Origin: Nocardia sp. CC227C
GTDB taxonomy: Bacteria; Actinomycetota; Actinomycetes; Mycobacteriales; Mycobacteriaceae
Direction of reading: 5' to 3'
Assembly: GCF_030767025.1 (NCBI RefSeq)
Contig: NZ_JASITE010000003.1
Span: 248,001 to 312,000 of the forward strand
Length of the DNA stretch: 64,000 nt
The position numbers were made by a program, and so were the translations under genes. Shown here piece after piece: positions 55,067 through 64,000 of this stretch. The notes below the pieces were generated by a model. That model saw only the letters and a program-made list of their open reading frames with translations. It made no database searches and had not been told where the DNA came from. Within the stretch, counting starts at the first letter, position 1; each line of letters begins with the position of its first letter.

Positions 55067-55627
55067 ATGGGTGATCCGGTGCGGCTCGAGGTGATCGTGG
55101 CCAGTACGCGGCCGGGGCGGTTCGCGCCGGTGGTGGCGGAGTGGTTTCTGCGGGCCGCGCGGGCGGACGGGCGGTTCGACATCGGTGTGGTCGATCTGCT
55201 CGATACGCCGCTGCCCGTGGATCTGAGCGAGACGCCGGAGGCGGCAGCGTATCGGGAGCGGGTGGCGGCCGCGGATGCCTTCGTGGCGGTGACGTCGGAG
55301 TACAACCACGGATATCCGGCATCGCTGAAGACGGCGCTCGATTCCGCCAAGCGGGAGTGGCGGGGCAAGCCGATCGGCTTCGTCAGCTACGGCGGACTGT
55401 CGGGCGGATTGCGCGCGGTCGAGCAGTTGCGGCAGGTGGTGGCCGAGATCCACATGGTGTCGATTCGCGAGACCGTGAGCTTCCACGAGGCCAAGCGGAA
55501 ATTCGACGCGGCGGGCGAGACCGGGGACGGTGCGGCCGTCGACGCCGCCGGACGGCTGCTGCGCCAGCTCGACTGGTGGGGCCGGCACCTGCGGGCCGCT
55601 CGGGCGGCCGAACCGTATCCCGGCTGA
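55067..55627 (+). CDS. NADPH-dependent FMN reductase family protein
   Basis: 186 residues from ATG 55067. The flavin-phosphate loop ASTRPGR near residue 14 and VTSEYNHGYPASLKTALD identify the NADPH-dependent FMN reductase/flavodoxin-like group. Soluble and single-domain. It may reduce flavin or quinones; partner unknown. It ends 3 bp from the end of eccE of the second ESX locus (convergent). Confidence 0.87.
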   Translation: MGDPVRLEVIVASTRPGRFAPVVAEWFLRAARADGRFDIGVVDLLDTPLPVDLSETPEAAAYRERVAAADAFVAVTSEYNHGYPASLKTALDSAKREWRGKPIGFVSYGGLSGGLRAVEQLRQVVAEIHMVSIRETVSFHEAKRKFDAAGETGDGAAVDAAGRLLRQLDWWGRHLRAARAAEPYPG

Positions 55628-55630
55628 GCC

Positions 55631-57307
55631 TCACCGGGTGCGGGCGTGCGCCCCGCGCGGACGGCCGATGTAGGTGGTCTCGTTCGGGATGGACACCAGG
55701 GTCAGTTCCTCCCGGGTGGTGCCGGTGCGCAGGGTGATTCGATTGCCGACGGCCCCCGGCTGGTGGATGGACAGCTCCGGCCGGGTGTCCGGCCAGCCGA
55801 GCGGGTCGCCGGTGAGATAGACGGTGGTGATGCCCGCGTGCGGTGCGGGTGCGAGCACGCCGTCGACGACGGTGGCGGTGAAATCGGCGTCGGGCTGATG
55901 GGTTTCGGTGGCGATGGTGAGGCGCTCCGGATTGCCGATGGTGGTGACGAGGTGCTCCCAGGAGTGCGGCCGGTCGGTGCGGATCAGCACCCGTTCCCCG
56001 ATGGCCAGCGCACGGAAGATCAGCTGCTGGGCGAGATAGAGTTCGCCCGCCACGTACACGCGCGAAATCCCCTGTCCGACCAGACGGATGGCGACGCCGC
56101 GGCCATCGGCGTCGGATCCGAGCAGCTGCCCGCATCCCGAGGAGGGCAGCCGCAGCGCGTCGAGGTCGGCGACGGGGAACTCGTCGGTCGGCACCGCTGC
56201 CTCGACGCCGGGCACGGCCAGCGGCAGGTGCGCGAGCAGTCCGTCGCGGTGGCGTCCGTTCATCGAGATCATGTGCGGCTGTAGCGGTTTCTCGGGCAGC
56301 TCGCGCATGGTCAGCCGCCACGCCGCCCCGACCCGCACGGTGTGCTCCGACCGTCCCGGCCGCAACCGCACCACCACGGTGGTGCCCCGGGTCGGCGGCA
56401 CCCAGAGGCTGTCGAGCACGTCGGTGCCCAGCCGCCGGGGATCGACCGCCGCACCGATGTTCACGCCGTTGCCGACCTCGGCTCCCCGCCACTGCTGGGT
56501 GAGTTCGCGCGGGTCCAGGCCGCCGGTCACCTGCACCGCCGCCTGCCGGATCTCGGGTGCGGTGAGAATGCGTGCCGTGCAGCCGGCGTCGGCGAGGGTG
56601 CGCACGACGCGCTGGGTGGCGATGCTCACCGCGCGGCAGGCTCCGGTCAGTCCACCGCCGCGGCGGCGCGCCGCCTGCGGGCACCGCAGCGGGTCGAAGG
56701 CGATGGCCAGCCACACCGTGCGGTGTGCGGTGGCGGGCAGCGGTCCCAGCAGCTTCTCGTAGCTGGCACCGGCGGGAGTGCCGGAGCGGCTGCGGAATCC
56801 GTGCGCGACGATATCCATCCCGGCGAGCCGGATGTCGTGCTGCCGCAGGCAGGCCGCCAGTTCCGGCAGGGGCAGCAGATGAGAGGCGTGCACGGTGCCG
56901 CTGCCGAGCCGGGTCAGTCCGCCCTCGGTGGCGAGCACCTCCACGACGGCCACCACCCGGCTGCCGTCGCGGTAGATCCCGGGGGAGCGGCCGTCGGCGG
57001 CGCGGAAGTCGAGGGTGTCGCCGATGCGGTAGGCGCGCTGTCTCCGGTAGCGCCACCCGGTGGCGAGCCAAGAGGAAACTGGTCGTTTGCCCAATGGAAT
57101 CAGCAGGGCCGCCGCGACCACCGGGCCCACCGTCGAAGCCACCCACCACGACGCGCCGCAGGCGAATGCGGCCAACCCCGCCGCCAGTCCGGCCAGCTGC
57201 GCGCTGACGAGGTCCGGCAGGGTGATCCAGCCGAGCGGTGGGCGGCCCGGCGGTGGTGGCGTCGGCGGCGGAACGGCAGGCGACGCTGTCTCGCCAGGTG
57301 CGGCCAT
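55631..57307 (-). CDS. eccE: EccE, ESX membrane core component (locus 2)
   Basis: 558 residues from ATG 57307 (MAAPGETASPAV); GTG 57319 is an alternative. Two N-terminal membrane helices (about 34-75) and the EccE core: LPLPELAACLRQHDIRLAGM and ATAHRTVWLAIAFDPL, aligning with locus-1 EccE along the whole length. Moderately diverged from locus 1, so it is an independent ESX system rather than a recent copy. Divergent from eccB. Confidence 0.87.
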   Translation of the reverse strand: MAAPGETASPAVPPPTPPPPGRPPLGWITLPDLVSAQLAGLAAGLAAFACGASWWVASTVGPVVAAALLIPLGKRPVSSWLATGWRYRRQRAYRIGDTLDFRAADGRSPGIYRDGSRVVAVVEVLATEGGLTRLGSGTVHASHLLPLPELAACLRQHDIRLAGMDIVAHGFRSRSGTPAGASYEKLLGPLPATAHRTVWLAIAFDPLRCPQAARRRGGGLTGACRAVSIATQRVVRTLADAGCTARILTAPEIRQAAVQVTGGLDPRELTQQWRGAEVGNGVNIGAAVDPRRLGTDVLDSLWVPPTRGTTVVVRLRPGRSEHTVRVGAAWRLTMRELPEKPLQPHMISMNGRHRDGLLAHLPLAVPGVEAAVPTDEFPVADLDALRLPSSGCGQLLGSDADGRGVAIRLVGQGISRVYVAGELYLAQQLIFRALAIGERVLIRTDRPHSWEHLVTTIGNPERLTIATETHQPDADFTATVVDGVLAPAPHAGITTVYLTGDPLGWPDTRPELSIHQPGAVGNRITLRTGTTREELTLVSIPNETTYIGRPRGAHARTR

Positions 57308-57439
57308 CGTGGTCCCCACATCCCGTCGGCGACCGCCGGCGGCGGCCGAATTCGGACAAAGACCAGGTGCGATAGGAATCTGCTTTCGGTGGAACTGTAC
57401 TGTGTCGAGCGAACTCGATGACCCGTCGGGGGAGAATTC

Positions 57440-58918
57440 ATGCCTTCCAAACCGACCACGCGCTGGCAGGTGAGCGGCTACCGCTTCCTGGTCCGCCGCA
57501 TGGAGCACGCACTGGTGCGCCGGGATGTGCGAATGCTGCACGACCCGATGCGCTCGCAGTCGCGCGCGTTCACGGTCGGCCTGGTGCTGGCCCTGGTCGC
57601 CCTGGCCGGTTGCGGAGTGTTAGCCCTCCTGCGACCGCAGGACAAGATGGGCAACAGCGCCATTCTCATCGGCAAGGATTCCGGTGCGGTCTACGTGGTC
57701 ATCGACGGCATCGTGCATCCGGCGCTCAATCTCGCCTCGGCCCGGCTGGCGGCGGGCGAGGCCGCCGCACCCGCCACCGTCAAGGAGTCGGAACTGGGCA
57801 AGAAGCCGCGCGGCCAGCTCATCGGCATTCCGGGCGCGCCCGCCTCGCTGAACTTCGACGACAGCGGCCACGGCCGCGCCTGGACCGTCTGCGACACCTT
57901 GGCCAACGACGGCAGCGGTGAGCTGACCACCGCCGTACTGGCGGGTGATCCGGAACTGGCGGAGCAGGCGGGTCCGCTGGCCTCCGGCCGGGCACTGCTG
58001 GTGCGTGGGCGCGAGGCCACGTACCTGGTGTACGACGATCGGCGGGCCCGGGTGGACATGAACGATCGCGCCGTCGTCGACGCCCTCGGTATTCGTGACA
58101 TGACGCCGCGCCCGATCAGCGAGGGTCTGCTCAACGCCATCCCCGAGGTGCTGCCCATCGTGCCGCCGACCATCGCGGATGTCGGTGCGGCACCGGGCTA
58201 TTCGCTCGGCGATCACCGAATCGGCGATGTGGTGCAGGTGCGCACCGACGGCAGCCACTATGTGGTGCTGGCCGACGGCCTGCAACCGGTGTCGGAGCTG
58301 ACCGCCGATATCGTCCGCAATACCTACCGCGCCACGTCGACCGATACCTATATCGCCCAGGCGGATCGGACGGCGGCCCCCGTCTCGTCGGCGCTGCGGG
58401 TCGCGGACTATCCGGAGGCCGCCCCCGAGATCGTCGACGGCAAGGACCAACCCGTGGAATGCCTGTCCTGGCAACCCGTTCCGGTCGCCGACAAGTCCGA
58501 GGGCAGCAGGCGTGCGGAGCTGACGGTGCTGACCGGGCACACCGTGCCGATTCCGGATCGCGCGCGGCTGGTCTCGCTCGCCCAGGCCGACGGTTCCGGG
58601 CCGAACGCGGACGCCTTCTACATGCGGCCGGGTGCGGGCGCGTACGTGCAGTCCACCGGCATCGAGCCCGACAGCGAGCGCCGCGACAGCCTCTTCTACA
58701 TCTCCGATTTCGGGGTGCGCTACGGCATCGTGAATCTCGAGGCGGCGAAGGCGCTCGGCATGGACCCCGACGGCGTCCGCCCGGAGCGCGCGCCCTGGCA
58801 GCTGATCGGCCTGCTGGCGCCGGGCCCGGCCCTGAGCCGGGCCGCCGCCATGGTGGCGCACGATGGCGTCGCCCCGGACGCCAATCCGGCGAAAGAGCCG
58901 GTGAAGACGCAGAATTGA
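57440..58918 (+). CDS. eccB: EccB, ESX membrane core component (locus 2)
   Basis: 492 residues from ATG 57440. N-terminal VSGYRFLVRRMEHALVRRDV and MLHDPMRSQSR, one membrane helix (about residues 42-64), and a periplasmic repeat domain. Aligns end to end with locus-1 EccB. It is the only rightward gene between eccE and mycP of locus 2. The 234-bp gap after it shows no gene, only 15-bp repeats near the mycP end. Confidence 0.92.
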   Translation: MPSKPTTRWQVSGYRFLVRRMEHALVRRDVRMLHDPMRSQSRAFTVGLVLALVALAGCGVLALLRPQDKMGNSAILIGKDSGAVYVVIDGIVHPALNLASARLAAGEAAAPATVKESELGKKPRGQLIGIPGAPASLNFDDSGHGRAWTVCDTLANDGSGELTTAVLAGDPELAEQAGPLASGRALLVRGREATYLVYDDRRARVDMNDRAVVDALGIRDMTPRPISEGLLNAIPEVLPIVPPTIADVGAAPGYSLGDHRIGDVVQVRTDGSHYVVLADGLQPVSELTADIVRNTYRATSTDTYIAQADRTAAPVSSALRVADYPEAAPEIVDGKDQPVECLSWQPVPVADKSEGSRRAELTVLTGHTVPIPDRARLVSLAQADGSGPNADAFYMRPGAGAYVQSTGIEPDSERRDSLFYISDFGVRYGIVNLEAAKALGMDPDGVRPERAPWQLIGLLAPGPALSRAAAMVAHDGVAPDANPAKEPVKTQN

Positions 58919-59128
58919 GCCGGAGCCGGATGGGGGCCCGACCCCGGGGTCGACTACCTGGATGACGCAGTGGGCGTGCGCGCCGCCGAGACTGTAGGAG
59001 CTCACGCCCGCCCGACGGGGAGCGCCGCCCGGCCGGCACCGTGGTCGCCAGCAGGTGATGGTGTCCCCGGTGTGGGTACCGCCGCGCGAGGCGCGCCCTG
59101 CGATCGCCCGGCGCTCTCCCACTCAGCT

Positions 59129-59182
59129 GCGTGTGCCTCGGCCGCGTGTGCCTCAGCTGCGCGTGCCTCGGCTGCGCGTGCC
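59129..59182. repeat. 15-bp tandem repeats at the 3' end of mycP (locus 2)
   Basis: GCGTGTGCCTCGGCC-like units at 59129, 59144 and 59159, with a partial fourth unit to 59182. The array crosses the mycP stop codon (59153-59155), so it encodes the basic RRLGTRSRGTRS tail and runs into the spacer. Confidence 0.75.
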
Positions 59183-60844
59183 GAGGCGGCGGCGCAGTGG
59201 AAAGGACGCCAGCCAGCCCAGGGTCAGTAGCAGGGCGATCACGCCGGTGCCGACGAGTGCGGTGTCGCGGGCCGTGGTGTCGGGTGGGGGCGGTGGCGTC
59301 GGGAGGGGGAGTTGTTCGCTGCGGGCGGCGCTGGAGTGCTTGGGCGGCAACTGATCCGGCACCTCGGCGGTGAGGGCGGCGACGGGATCGACGGCGCCGT
59401 AGCCGATGTAGGGGTTCCAGCCCTCGGCCGGTGCGTGCGCGGTGGCCTGGATGCGCCCGATGACGTCCCGCGCGCTCAGCTCTGGGAAGCGCGCTCGCAC
59501 CAGCGCGGCCACGCCCGCCACGTACGGCGCGGCGAAACTGGTGCCGCTGTAGGGCGTCAGCTGGCCCTGCCTGGTGAACTTGGCGGTGGTGAGGCCGGTA
59601 TTGCGTGGATCCAGGGAGATGATGTTCTCCCCGGGGGCGGCCACGCCCACCCAGGGGCCGGGAACGGTGAAACCCGAAGGCTGGCCGAAGGAGTCGACCG
59701 AACCGACGGAAAGCACGTACTCGTCCCACAGCGCCGGGGCCACATAGGAGACGACGGTGTCCCAGAGGTCGCGGTCGGGATGCAGCGGGTCCGGACCCGG
59801 GTTGCTCGCCCGGCAGGTGTCGGTGTTGCCCGCCGACGTGACGATGACCGCGTCCTTCTCCAGCGCCGCGTACTGCACTGCCGCGCCGAGCATTCCGGCC
59901 TCCCGGCTGTCGGGTCGGGTGGTGGGGCAGGCCACCAGGGAGATATTGATGACGTGCGCGCCGGCGTCGGCCGCGCGGCGCACCGCCGAGGCCAGCGCGG
60001 AGATCTTGCCGTAGCCGTCCGGCATGTCGTCCGGACCCTTGTCGCGCCCAGCGCCTTTCGCCTGGTACAGCGCGCTGGTCTGGCGGATGGTCAGAATACG
60101 CGCCTCCGGTGCGACACCCGCGAAGCCCTGACCCTCCACCCGGGTGGCGGCGATCAGTCCGGCGACCAGGGTGCCGTGGGCGTCGCAGTCCTCGGTGCCG
60201 TCGCCTCCGATCGCCACGTAGTCACCGCCGGCGATGAGTCCGGGCAGCCGCGGATGCGGGGTCACCCCGGTGTCGATGACGGCCACCAATTGCCCGGCCC
60301 CCCGGGAGAACCGCCAGGCGTGCTCCAGCTCGAGCGACCGCTGCGCGGGTGGGATGGTCGGGCCCCCGCCCCCGGCCTGGGTGCTGATACACGGTGCGTT
60401 GGGCGGATGCTCCGTCTCCGTCGGCGGTGCGGCGGGGCCTCCGGCGGGCAGCAGCCCGGCATCGATCGCGGGCGGCCGCTCCGCCCGCACGGGCCCGGCG
60501 GTGACCCCGCTGCCCGCCGAAAGGCTCAGTGCCAATACGGAAACGGCGGCGACTATCCGGACCGCGTTCCCGCACCGCCCTGTTCGCGAGTCGGCGGCGA
60601 TGCGTGGTGCGGCGGATGCGGCGGTGCACGGTGGGATGGGTGCGGTGGTGTGTGGCGGGCTGGGTGCGGCCGTGCGGGGTGCGGCAGCCGAGGCTGTGTG
60701 CGGTCGGGTGGGTGTGGCCGTACATGCTGCGGCAGCCGAGGCTGTGTGCGGCGGGTCGGGTGCGGCCGTGCGGGGTACGGCGGGCGGGCACCCTCGGTCG
60801 GGCGCGGCGGCCGCGCGGCCGGGTCGGAAGGTGCTGGGCGACAT
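59153..60844 (-). CDS. mycP: MycP, mycosin protease with a repeat-containing N-terminal extension (locus 2)
   Basis: 563 residues from ATG 60844, ~90 longer than locus-1 MycP. The extra N-terminal region is Ala/Pro/Thr/His-rich, made of ~16-residue repeats such as PHTASAAAPRTAAPSP, and precedes a signal-like hydrophobic stretch (about 96-115). The protease domain is complete: Asp191 (VIDTGVT), His223 (DAHGTLVAG), Ser436 (GTSFAAPYV), Asn in SAGN. C-terminal membrane helix near residues 525-547. No internal ATG or GTG would give a conventional start just before the signal peptide. It lies 10 bp after eccD. Confidence 0.88.
   Translation of the reverse strand: MSPSTFRPGRAAAAPDRGCPPAVPRTAAPDPPHTASAAAACTATPTRPHTASAAAPRTAAPSPPHTTAPIPPCTAASAAPRIAADSRTGRCGNAVRIVAAVSVLALSLSAGSGVTAGPVRAERPPAIDAGLLPAGGPAAPPTETEHPPNAPCISTQAGGGGPTIPPAQRSLELEHAWRFSRGAGQLVAVIDTGVTPHPRLPGLIAGGDYVAIGGDGTEDCDAHGTLVAGLIAATRVEGQGFAGVAPEARILTIRQTSALYQAKGAGRDKGPDDMPDGYGKISALASAVRRAADAGAHVINISLVACPTTRPDSREAGMLGAAVQYAALEKDAVIVTSAGNTDTCRASNPGPDPLHPDRDLWDTVVSYVAPALWDEYVLSVGSVDSFGQPSGFTVPGPWVGVAAPGENIISLDPRNTGLTTAKFTRQGQLTPYSGTSFAAPYVAGVAALVRARFPELSARDVIGRIQATAHAPAEGWNPYIGYGAVDPVAALTAEVPDQLPPKHSSAARSEQLPLPTPPPPPDTTARDTALVGTGVIALLLTLGWLASFPLRRRLGTRSRGTRS
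60638..60785. repeat. 48-bp tandem repeats within mycP (locus 2)
   Basis: GGGTGCGGCCGTGCGGGG-type units start at 60662, 60710 and 60758 (period 48), with a 24-bp half unit from 60638. They encode the 16-residue repeats of the MycP N-terminal extension and keep frame. Confidence 0.8.
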
Positions 60845-60854
60845 GCGGGCCCGC

Positions 60855-62336
60855 TCAGAGGCCGCGGACGAGGGCGAAGAGCTGGGTCACCCAGAAGACC
60901 AGCGGGATGACCGCCGCCACGAAGGCGTACTCGAGCAGTTCCGCCGCCCGCCGCATGGGCGGTGTGGCCTGCTGATGGGGCAGGATCATGCCGAGCACCA
61001 GTGCGGCACTCAGGATGACCATGGCCGCTCCGAAGACCAGCAGGGGCTGCTGCATGCGCAGAGCCACGCCCGTCAGGATCAGCAGGACGATGGCCGCGCC
61101 GCCCGCGACGAGCGGTACCGCCTGCGCCGCGCCCGCGTAGGTGCGGCTGCGGAACATGAGCACCGCCGCGCATACCAGTGCCAGCGCCAGCCCCGGCCAG
61201 TAGACGCCCGTGCCCGCGGGGTCGGCGGCGGCCAGCGCGCCGCTCACCGTGACCAGTGTGGTGGCGGCGACCAGGCCGGTGAGGCAGCGGCGGGCGGCCT
61301 CGGATGCGGCGCGCAGCGCCTCCAGGCTGGGCAGTGCGCGATGGTCGTCGGGATCGTCCTCGGTGGGGTCGATGGGGGTGCCCGGCGCGGGGACCGGCGG
61401 CAGCGGCAGTCCGGCCAGCAGCATGGACAGCCGGGGCGCGAGCGCCAGTCCGGCCAGCCCGAGCCCGGCCGCACCCGCCCCGATGGAGCGCACCGGCAGC
61501 TCGGTGAGCAGTCCGACCAGTGCGGCCGGCACCGCGTACGCCGTCACCGTGGCGACGCCGAGGAACAGCCCGGGGCCCACTCCGGTCCCGCGCCAGGCCA
61601 GGATCGCCACCGCGCCCAGCAGGGCCGAGCCGAGCAGCGGATTGGCCCACCCGTAGTGGTCGGGCACGATGAGCATGCCCGCCGTGGCCGCCGGCGGCAG
61701 CGCGCATCCGCCCAGCACCACCGCGGTCCCGCCGTCGTCGTACAGGCGCGCGAGCACCGTGCTCGCGGCGACCAGCAGCACGGTGACGAACAGCGCCACC
61801 GCACCGCTCACCCAGCCCGGGATCGCGTCGGGCGCGGCGAGCAGCCCGAGGCAGCCGACGAGCATGGTGGCGACCGCCAGCACCGCCCCGGTGAGCCGGG
61901 CCGTGCGGGGCGTCCACCCTCGGTAGCGGTCGGCGTCGGCGATGGCGACGTTGTACATGATGTCGTCGAACAGCGGTGTGGGAGCGATGTGTTCGGCGCT
62001 CTCCAGCATGAGCAGCTCACCGTCGCGCACCCCCTGCTCGGTCAGGCTGAGCGAGTTGGCCAGGGGCGGCTGCCCGATGCGGGCGAGCACCCATTCGTGC
62101 GGCTCCACATCCTCGCCGTCATGGTCGAAGTCGTTGGCGCGGCTGTGCTGGGCGATCATGTCGACGACGCTGGGAATGACGAGCGCGACCGGCACATCGA
62201 GTGGAATGGCCATATCGACCTGGGTGTGTTTGGCCAGGATGGTGACCCGTGCCAGGTCGGGGGCGCGGACGGTACCGCGGGCGTCGTCGAGTTGATCCAT
62301 TCGCGCGTTCACGCTGTCGCCAACTTTCGCTGTCAC
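60855..62336 (-). CDS. eccD: EccD, ESX membrane channel component (locus 2)
   Basis: 493 residues from GTG 62336; ATG 62300 (MDQLDDARG) is an alternative. Ubiquitin-like N-terminal domain (ARVTILAKHTQVDMAIPLDV), then about eleven membrane helices and a cytosolic loop with PGTPIDPTEDDPDDH. First gene of the leftward eccD-mycP pair and divergent from eccC; in locus 1 the same pair runs with eccC. Confidence 0.9.
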   Translation of the reverse strand: MTAKVGDSVNARMDQLDDARGTVRAPDLARVTILAKHTQVDMAIPLDVPVALVIPSVVDMIAQHSRANDFDHDGEDVEPHEWVLARIGQPPLANSLSLTEQGVRDGELLMLESAEHIAPTPLFDDIMYNVAIADADRYRGWTPRTARLTGAVLAVATMLVGCLGLLAAPDAIPGWVSGAVALFVTVLLVAASTVLARLYDDGGTAVVLGGCALPPAATAGMLIVPDHYGWANPLLGSALLGAVAILAWRGTGVGPGLFLGVATVTAYAVPAALVGLLTELPVRSIGAGAAGLGLAGLALAPRLSMLLAGLPLPPVPAPGTPIDPTEDDPDDHRALPSLEALRAASEAARRCLTGLVAATTLVTVSGALAAADPAGTGVYWPGLALALVCAAVLMFRSRTYAGAAQAVPLVAGGAAIVLLILTGVALRMQQPLLVFGAAMVILSAALVLGMILPHQQATPPMRRAAELLEYAFVAAVIPLVFWVTQLFALVRGL

Positions 62337-62481
62337 CTCTTTATCGGCGAGTTCGCCGATTCGCGGCGACGCCGTGATGTGCGGAATTGCTGCCCGCACT
62401 GTACGTCATATCGGATGCCGGCCGTACACTGAGGCCGAATTCGCCAGTCTGGTCACGAACCCTATGGGGGATTTCCGTCAG

Positions 62482-64000
62482 ATGAGCACCGTCCGGTTTC
62501 AGCGCCGTCCCCGCCGGGAGATTCCGCGTTCTCCGGGCGGTGAGGTGACATTGCAGCCGCCGCCCGAAATTCCCCGGAACATTCCCGCGAATCTGTTCAC
62601 CAAACTCATGCCGCTCGTCATGGTCGTGGGCATGCTCGGCATGGTGGTGCTGCTGTTCACCTCCGGCAGCGGGATCGCCGCCAATCCCATGACCCTCATG
62701 TTCCCCATGATGATGATGGTGTCCATGGTCGGCATGTATGCCGGGCAGGGCGGCAAGGGGCAGAAGGCGGCCGAGGCCGACGAGGACCGCAAGGACTACC
62801 TGCGCTATCTGGACCAGGTGCGCCGGGACGTGGCCGAGACCGCCGCCCGCCAGCGGGCCGCGGTGGAGTGGAGTCACCCCGAGCCCGGCCTGGTCTGGAT
62901 GCTGGCTGGGACCACCCGCATGTGGGAGCGCAGGCCGGGCGACAAGGACTTCTGCCATGCGCGCATCGGTGTGGGCGGGCAGCGGCTCGCCACCCGGCTG
63001 GTCGCGCCGGAGACCGGGCCGGTGGAGGAACTCGAGCCCATCGCCGCGGTCTCGCTGCGGCGGTTCGTGCGCACCCATTCCACCGTGCCGGACCTGCCGA
63101 CGGCCATCGCCGTGAAGGGTTTCGCGAGCATCCAGTTGGGCGGCGACCGGGCGCAGGCACGGGATATGACGCGCGCGATGCTGTTGCAATTGGCCATGTT
63201 CCAGGGTCCTGACCAGGTGTTGATCGCGGTGGTGTGCGGTCCGGACACCGCGCGCGAATGGGAGTGGGTGAAGTGGCTGCCGCACAGCCAGCATCCGGAG
63301 GTGTGTGACGGGGTCGGTTCCGAGCGCATGGTCTACGGCTCCATCCGGCAGGCGCACGCGGGCCTGCATCCGCTGCTGCACAACCGGGTTCGCTACTCGC
63401 GCAACCAGTCGCCCGACCCCGCCCTGGTACAGGTGGTGGTCGTGGTGGACGGCGGGCTGCTGGAGGCCGACGAGGATCCGCTGCGGGAGACCAGATTCGA
63501 GGCCGTGACCATCGTCGACCTGTGTAATTACGCTCCGCGACTGGCGGTTTCACGCGGGATACAGATGGTGGTCGAGGACGGTGAGTGTTCCGGCCGGGGA
63601 GCGACCGGGGCCATGGAGCGCTTCGCGCGGATCGACCGGGTCACCGCGCGCGAGGCGGAGCGGGCGGCGCGACGGCTGGCCCCGTACCGGCCGGTGGTGC
63701 GGCGCGGAAGCGAACCCACCGAGGGGGAGGGCGAGGTCATCTCCTCCTGGGCTCAGCTGCTCGGTCTCGGGGATCTCGGCGGCTTCCATCCTGAGCAGGC
63801 CTGGCGGCCGCGCTACGGGCGGGAGCGGTTGCGGGTGCCGTTCGGGGTGGGAGCCGATGGATTGCCGGTGGTGCTCGATATCAAAGAAGCCGCCGAGGGC
63901 GGAATGGGTCCGCATGGATTGTGTATCGGCGCGACCGGTTCCGGCAAATCGGAATTTCTTCGCACATTGGTTCTTTCGCTGATTGCCACCCATTCGCCGG
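62482..64000 (+). CDS. eccC: EccC, FtsK/SpoIIIE-type ESX motor ATPase (locus 2, partial at 3' end)
   Basis: 506 codons are visible before the window ends; the frame remains open. ATG 62482 follows GGGGGA by 10 nt. Two Met-rich membrane helices (about 37-60 and 68-88) and the N-terminal domain align with locus-1 EccC; the first Walker A, GATGSGKSEFLR, begins near residue 486. Clearly the same family but diverged in the linker. The remaining two ATPase domains lie outside the window. Confidence 0.93.
   Translation, partial: MSTVRFQRRPRREIPRSPGGEVTLQPPPEIPRNIPANLFTKLMPLVMVVGMLGMVVLLFTSGSGIAANPMTLMFPMMMMVSMVGMYAGQGGKGQKAAEADEDRKDYLRYLDQVRRDVAETAARQRAAVEWSHPEPGLVWMLAGTTRMWERRPGDKDFCHARIGVGGQRLATRLVAPETGPVEELEPIAAVSLRRFVRTHSTVPDLPTAIAVKGFASIQLGGDRAQARDMTRAMLLQLAMFQGPDQVLIAVVCGPDTAREWEWVKWLPHSQHPEVCDGVGSERMVYGSIRQAHAGLHPLLHNRVRYSRNQSPDPALVQVVVVVDGGLLEADEDPLRETRFEAVTIVDLCNYAPRLAVSRGIQMVVEDGECSGRGATGAMERFARIDRVTAREAERAARRLAPYRPVVRRGSEPTEGEGEVISSWAQLLGLGDLGGFHPEQAWRPRYGRERLRVPFGVGADGLPVVLDIKEAAEGGMGPHGLCIGATGSGKSEFLRTLVLSLIATHSP

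Noticed and set aside
1..64000. tRNA or rRNA genes and riboswitches
   Set aside because: None recognised by eye; a covariance-model scan would be needed to exclude a small one.

Overview
The window is high-GC actinobacterial DNA. The ESX (type VII secretion) genes, PE/PPE and EspG proteins, Ser/Thr kinases with DUF3558-like ectodomains, a DUF4254 protein and the infA-rpmJ-rpsM-rpsK-rpsD-rpoA-rplQ-truA operon together point to a mycolic-acid bacterium of the Nocardia type. Genus is an inference from protein style; no 16S gene is present.

Layout. (1) 1-2.3 kb: the C-terminal part of a large toxin-like protein, overlapped by a candidate immunity gene. (2) 2.5-14.7 kb: an ESX substrate and chaperone region built as two tandem copies of one six-gene module: EspB-like WxG protein, EspG-like chaperone, small conserved protein, YbaB-like protein, EspC-like protein, EspA-like protein. 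The copies flank a WXG100 (EsxA/EsxB-like) pair. A deletion-scarred fragment of a third module lies at 5.2-5.8 kb. (3) 14.7-29.2 kb: a complete ESX core: PE, PPE (frameshifted in this sequence), EspG, eccB, then eccE and eccA on the opposite strand, then eccD, mycP and eccC. (4) 29.3-36.5 kb: a GNAT/GntR pair, a DUF4254 protein, two tandem membrane Ser/Thr kinases and a lipoprotein. (5) 36.7-41 kb: a 1435-residue Pro-rich protein with a C-terminal MinD-like ATPase, resembling EspI. (6) 41.3-46.2 kb: the ribosomal protein/RNA polymerase alpha operon and truA. (7) 46.3-52.4 kb: three paralogous AraC-type regulators, an F420-type oxidoreductase and two nitrilase homologues that both lack the catalytic cysteine. 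(8) 52.4-55.6 kb: csoR with an operator-like palindrome, an MTA phosphorylase, a sugar-nucleotide-type epimerase and an FMN reductase. (9) 55.6-64 kb: part of a second, divergent ESX core (eccE, eccB, mycP, eccD, eccC), cut by the window end.

How it fits together. EccB, EccC, EccD and EccE should form the inner-membrane secretion complex, MycP the mycosin protease, and EccA the cytosolic AAA+ ATPase. EspG proteins are chaperones of PE/PPE-type substrates, and the Esx, PE, PPE, EspA-, EspB- and EspC-like proteins are the likely cargo. The most notable signals are the tandem substrate modules with a decayed third copy, a shared C-terminal tail in the large putative substrates, the frameshift in the core PPE gene, and the paired AraC/nitrilase-like genes in which both nitrilase homologues have Gly at the nucleophile position. 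No tRNA, rRNA, CRISPR array, transposase or prophage gene was seen.
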